From Stercorarius parasiticus (lineage: Eukaryota; Chordata; Aves; Charadriiformes; Stercorariidae), in NCBI GenBank assembly GCA_013396915.1, contig VWZL01000904.1:386625-450624 (forward strand): a DNA stretch of 64,000 nucleotides, read 5' to 3'. The notes beneath the pieces are model-generated. The model had not been told where the DNA came from and did no database searches. It saw only the letters and a program-made list of their open reading frames with translations. Position 1 is the first letter of the stretch, and every line of letters starts with the position of its first letter. The translations under genes were made by a program, and so were the position numbers. Shown here piece by piece: positions 62,001 to 64,000 of the stretch.

Positions 62001-62333
62001 ATTGTATAATTCTAATAAGAAGAAGCCTAACAGTTTGATGAGAGGCTCATGGAACCTGGAGTATATTCTTACCAAACAAAATTATATCCACTAGATTAAC
62101 AATCATACAGTGTTTAAGGGAATGTAATTATTTCGCTACTGCTACTTACAGTCTAGTACTTAAACTCTTAAGTCAACTCAGGTTTTATGTTTTTAAAAAG
62201 ATACGTAGATACAAATGAAAGAACATACCATCCTCAGTGAAGCTAGCAGGATCACTGAAGCCACTGCAGTGGCTCATAGTTTCTATTGAAGCATCTTCAT
62301 CACTAAAAGGCTGCACATTTCTGGGCTGACCAC
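52977..62333 (-). CDS. IFRD1: IFRD1, interferon-related developmental regulator 1 (coding exons 2-12; first coding exon not in view)
   Basis: IFRD1 (Tis7/PC4) is a nuclear and cytoplasmic co-regulator of the IFRD family. It is known to act with SIN3/HDAC complexes in myogenic and immune differentiation; its paralogue IFRD2 binds idle ribosomes. Eleven exons read on the minus strand join in phase into 419 residues with no stop, against about 420 for the same part of human IFRD1 (451 in total). The armadillo-like IFRD domain runs from the second to about the ninth exon in view. The C-terminal IFRD_C domain fills the last three and ends in ADVGEFF. Diagnostic stretches seen are NVQPFSDEDASIETMSHCSG, ALATDGNKHRAKVDKRKQRS and GPERMYIDCWVKK. 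Every intron has GT..AG ends. Exons: 62229-62333, 61191-61272, 60631-60755, 60167-60324, 58763-58813, 58491-58669, 58277-58385, 56401-56535, 55068-55196, 53843-53938, 52977-53066. The initiator Met lies at or beyond the window edge. The identification is firm. Confidence 0.97.
53843..53938 (-). CDS. IFRD1: IFRD1 exon 11
   Basis: The 32-codon exon SNDFLRNVFELGPPVMLDAA ... KTMKISRFER has phase 0 on both sides. The acceptor is TGTTTAG and the donor is AGG|GTAGGT. It encodes the conserved FELGPPVMLDAA element of IFRD_C. Confidence 0.97.
55068..55196 (-). CDS. IFRD1: IFRD1 exon 10
   Basis: The 43-codon exon ERDFPTEMVKFGPERMYIDC ... ILGSGMQYHLQ begins the IFRD_C domain. The acceptor is GGACAG and the donor is CAG|GTGAGC, a consensus site. 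Confidence 0.97.
56401..56535 (-). CDS. IFRD1: IFRD1 exon 9
   Basis: The 45-codon exon DFCYEDMELLTEKLRALATD ... KRKQRSVFRDVLRAVE carries the basic KHRAKVDKRKQR patch conserved in IFRD1 and IFRD2. A pure T12 polypyrimidine tract precedes the AACTAG acceptor. The donor is GAG|GTGATG, slightly off consensus. Confidence 0.97.
56542..56595. repeat. A12 ... T14 inverted homopolymer pair beside IFRD1 exon 9
   Basis: A12 at 56542-56553 and T14 at 56582-56595 are separated by 28 bp of GT-rich sequence. On the gene's strand the first is the T12 polypyrimidine tract of the exon 9 acceptor. The second is an A run upstream that could pair with it. Confidence 0.85.
58277..58385 (-). CDS. IFRD1: IFRD1 exon 8
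   Basis: The exon encodes HLHKLPSLLSCDDLNMRIAA then GETLALLFELARETDA. Human has FHKLPSLLSCDDVNMRIAAG at the same place. The acceptor is TCCTTAG and the donor is GCT|GTAAGT. Confidence 0.97.
58491..58669 (-). CDS. IFRD1: IFRD1 exon 7
   Basis: The exon encodes ELYSTMECLENIFTKAYQRD through NTVLHISALLAWTLLLTICP to NEVKKKIE. This is the core of the IFRD domain, including the very conserved AWTLLLTICP helix. The acceptor is CATTCAG and the donor is GT|GTGAGT. Two bases carry over to make Val. Confidence 0.97.
58763..58813 (-). CDS. IFRD1: IFRD1 exon 6 (51-nt micro-exon)
   Basis: This 17-codon exon, CATCLGICCFIVTDDIT, joins QARQA of exon 5 to ELYST of exon 7, as in human (QTCATCFGVCCF...DDIT). Acceptor GTCTAG, donor ACG|GTGAGG, phase 0 on both sides. 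It could be skipped without a frameshift. Confidence 0.95.
60167..60324 (-). CDS. IFRD1: IFRD1 exon 5
   Basis: The exon encodes KSDEQCAAAGLACLLCVQMG followed by SGIESEEIFKTLGPLLKK and QARQA. Human IFRD1 reads AAAALASVLCIQLG at the matching place, so this is an orthologous but lineage-divergent helix. The donor is GCT|GTAAGT, and the acceptor TTTCTAG is followed by GTAAGAGC, which is exon sequence and not a donor. Confidence 0.96.
60631..60755 (-). CDS. IFRD1: IFRD1 exon 4
   Basis: The exon encodes AKTRQAALESLKSAFSSKIL then YEFIMERRMTLTDSIERCIKK, a helical repeat segment that is nearly invariant in the family. The acceptor is CTAACAG and the donor is AAAG|GTAATT. Phase 2 in and phase 1 out match both neighbours. 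Confidence 0.96.
61191..61272 (-). CDS. IFRD1: IFRD1 exon 3
   Basis: The exon encodes PEVDEEATQEDLEYKLKGF followed by IDLTLDK, the start of the armadillo-like IFRD domain. The acceptor is GGATTAG and the donor is AG|GTATAG. Two bases (AG) are left over and complete a serine with the next exon. Confidence 0.95.
62229..62333 (-). CDS. IFRD1: IFRD1 exon 2
   Basis: The exon encodes the acidic/serine-rich N-terminal segment GQPRNVQPFSDEDASIET... ending ...ASFTED. It starts after CTTAAG with two bases that finish a split glycine codon, so exon 1 must end in a single G. It leaves one G before GTATGT. Human exon 2 has the same phase. This is the most upstream exon I can place with confidence. Confidence 0.95.
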
Positions 62334-63879
62334 CTTAAGGAAAGATGAATACAATAGTTTGGTCATTTTTCATATGGAAAAGGAAGATCTAAACACCAAA
62401 AGTACAATTTAACCCTGCCAACAGATTCACTCTCCCTGACCCAGACACAGAAAGCACATTTCCTTCCTCTGATACGTCCTTTACTCCCACCTGTTCCAAA
62501 GACTTAGTTAGCTCTGTTCTGGAAGATCGTTTGTGAATGGTGGGGAAGAGCTCAATTAGGAATTCTACTAATACTTTGAAAACTCACTCTAGTATCTTTC
62601 TACAGTCACCTTTAAGTTAATGCAATTTCCTATGACTATGCTTTAAAAATAGCTCTATATTATTCTAACTGTTAGGATAAGATACCTAAAGAGATTGCCA
62701 TACAATCTTTATTTTTCAATTCTGAGGGACTCCAAGCCAGGATATGTTATACATTTAGGCAAACATACATTACCCAGTACAATGCAGGATTTACAGGATT
62801 AAGTGTAGTATGTGCAACATCAGCAGTGTCCAACCCTATTTAGTATTGAATTACAAATACAAGCCAGAACATTGAATGCTTCAACAGGGGGAAAAAGTTT
62901 TCCCTCTCGGGATCAAGGAGGCCTCAGTTCAGTAACTTCAGTCTTTGAGGAAAGCAGTATTATTTCACCAGTGCTCATCTCTACAACTTTTCATGCCTGT
63001 ATCTTCTTGCTACAGCACTAAGAGTTGGAGGAGTTTGACTTGACAATACTGTAATTTCTACTGCTATCCTATCCTAGCCCTTAATTTGCACCTGCTAAAG
63101 TTGATTAACAAAGGAAAGGTTTCACTGTTATTTCTCCAACAGCTCCCACATGTCATTTACAGAACTCAGAATTCTCCTCTTCCACCTATTTTTCATGGTA
63201 CAATTGATTTTGAGTTATTTAAAGGCAGTGCGCTGTGCTGGCCAGCTTCAGGCAGGCTTCCTGACTACCCAGACCCCTAAATACCATTTTTATCTAGGCA
63301 GAATCAACCATGACTTGATCACTGTCCAAGTGCTTTCCAATAAAGCTAAGTTCACACATCAGAGGTTTTGTAGCTCTTAGCTGTAAGCCATCTCTGTATC
63401 ACTGCCCATAACTGTTGATGTTTCCTACAGTTACAAAGGACAAACATCAGCCAGTGCACAGACCAAGAAACTTGGACGCTCAGGGCTCTGGCACAGCCAC
63501 CTTTTTGCTTCTAGTGACGTCAAGCAGAGAAGTTCAGTGGCAGAAGTGGCAAGAACGACTGCCAGCCCTTCACAAGCTAAAACAAAAGCAGCTGCAAAGA
63601 GACTCAGCGACTAACTTGCTTCCTGAGCATTTAACACTGGAGACAGACACTGCTCACAGCTATGGTGGCCCGAAGCAGAATTTCTCACCAGCCCACAAAA
63701 CCTCCATTCTGACTGGCCATCAGCACGACTGAGAGTCGGGATCTGTACGAAGATTGTTTATTTTATAATACCCTCTTTTAGGCTAAGAAGTTGGTTCTTT
63801 TTTTAAAGATACTGCAGCCCGTCGGAGCACAACGCGCTGCCATACACCCACACCAGCGACACCGGAGCGACAGCAGCAG
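62334..63879 (-). other. IFRD1 intron 1 (most of it)
   Basis: This stretch lies between the CpG island and exon 2. It holds only short spurious reading frames; I see no repeat family or further exon in it. The other IFRD1 introns (largest: 53939-55067, 55197-56400, 56536-58276, 58814-60166) likewise contain no recognisable gene or dispersed repeat. Confidence 0.6.
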
Positions 63880-64000
63880 CCGTGTGTCATGCTCCCCCCC
63901 GCCCCGCAAGGGCCTACGCAGGCGGCGGTGCGGCCCCGCGGGCCCAGCCTCCCCCAGAGCCGGCCGGGCGGCACCCGCCACCGCGGCAGCGAGGAGGCCC
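63880..64000 (-). promoter_or_regulatory. IFRD1: edge of the IFRD1 CpG island (exon 1/intron 1 border region)
   Basis: GC and CpG density jumps at about 63.88 kb and stays high to the end of the window, where the 5' end of IFRD1 is expected. One possible exon 1 end is at 63975. Its frame gives Ala-rich residues LLAAAVA and leaves a single G, which fits the split codon of exon 2 and resembles the Ala-rich end of human exon 1. However, the donor (G|GTGCCG) is poor. No MPK-like start is visible, so the start codon is presumably beyond 64000. Confidence 0.6.

Noticed and set aside
63778..63981. Minus-strand frames near the IFRD1 CpG island
   Set aside because: They do not join exon 2 in phase or resemble the IFRD1 N-terminus; GC-rich sequence gives few stops.

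Overview
This is vertebrate nuclear DNA, almost certainly from a bird. It is AT-rich with sparse genes, spliced genes with consensus GT..AG introns, and interspersed repeats that are nearly all CR1 LINEs. I saw no Alu/B1/L1-type repeats. Two protein genes are recognisable, both on the minus strand in the order IFRD1 then LSMEM1. That matches the amniote block ZNF277-IFRD1-LSMEM1-TMEM168 (human 7q31). No bacterial, phage or CRISPR features are present.

Right part (about 52.3-64.0 kb): IFRD1, a transcriptional/translational co-regulator. Eleven coding exons (exons 2-12 by the human structure) were read one by one. All have AG/GT borders and compatible phases, giving 419 uninterrupted residues. 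The first coding exon lies at or beyond the right edge, inside a CpG island that starts near 63.88 kb. The 3' end is set by an AATAAA at 52.37 kb.

Middle part (about 41.9-49.6 kb): LSMEM1, a small single-pass membrane protein. Three coding exons encode 155 residues. About 1.8 kb upstream is a small CpG patch with a good splice donor, a perfect MEF2 site and an E-box, a candidate first exon and promoter. The bird protein appears to have a longer C-terminus than human LSMEM1, and its stop codon sits inside an AATAAA.

Left part (1-41.2 kb): no protein gene could be supported. It holds four CR1 copies, one carrying a 580-base assembly gap where the reverse-transcriptase core should be. It also holds an apparent pogo/Tigger-type DNA-transposon remnant, several short tandem repeats, and one strong CpG island at 34.06-34.38 kb that belongs to no recognised gene. 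That orphan island, with a splice donor just downstream on the plus strand, is the best candidate for an unannotated transcript. I found no evidence of a new multi-gene system.
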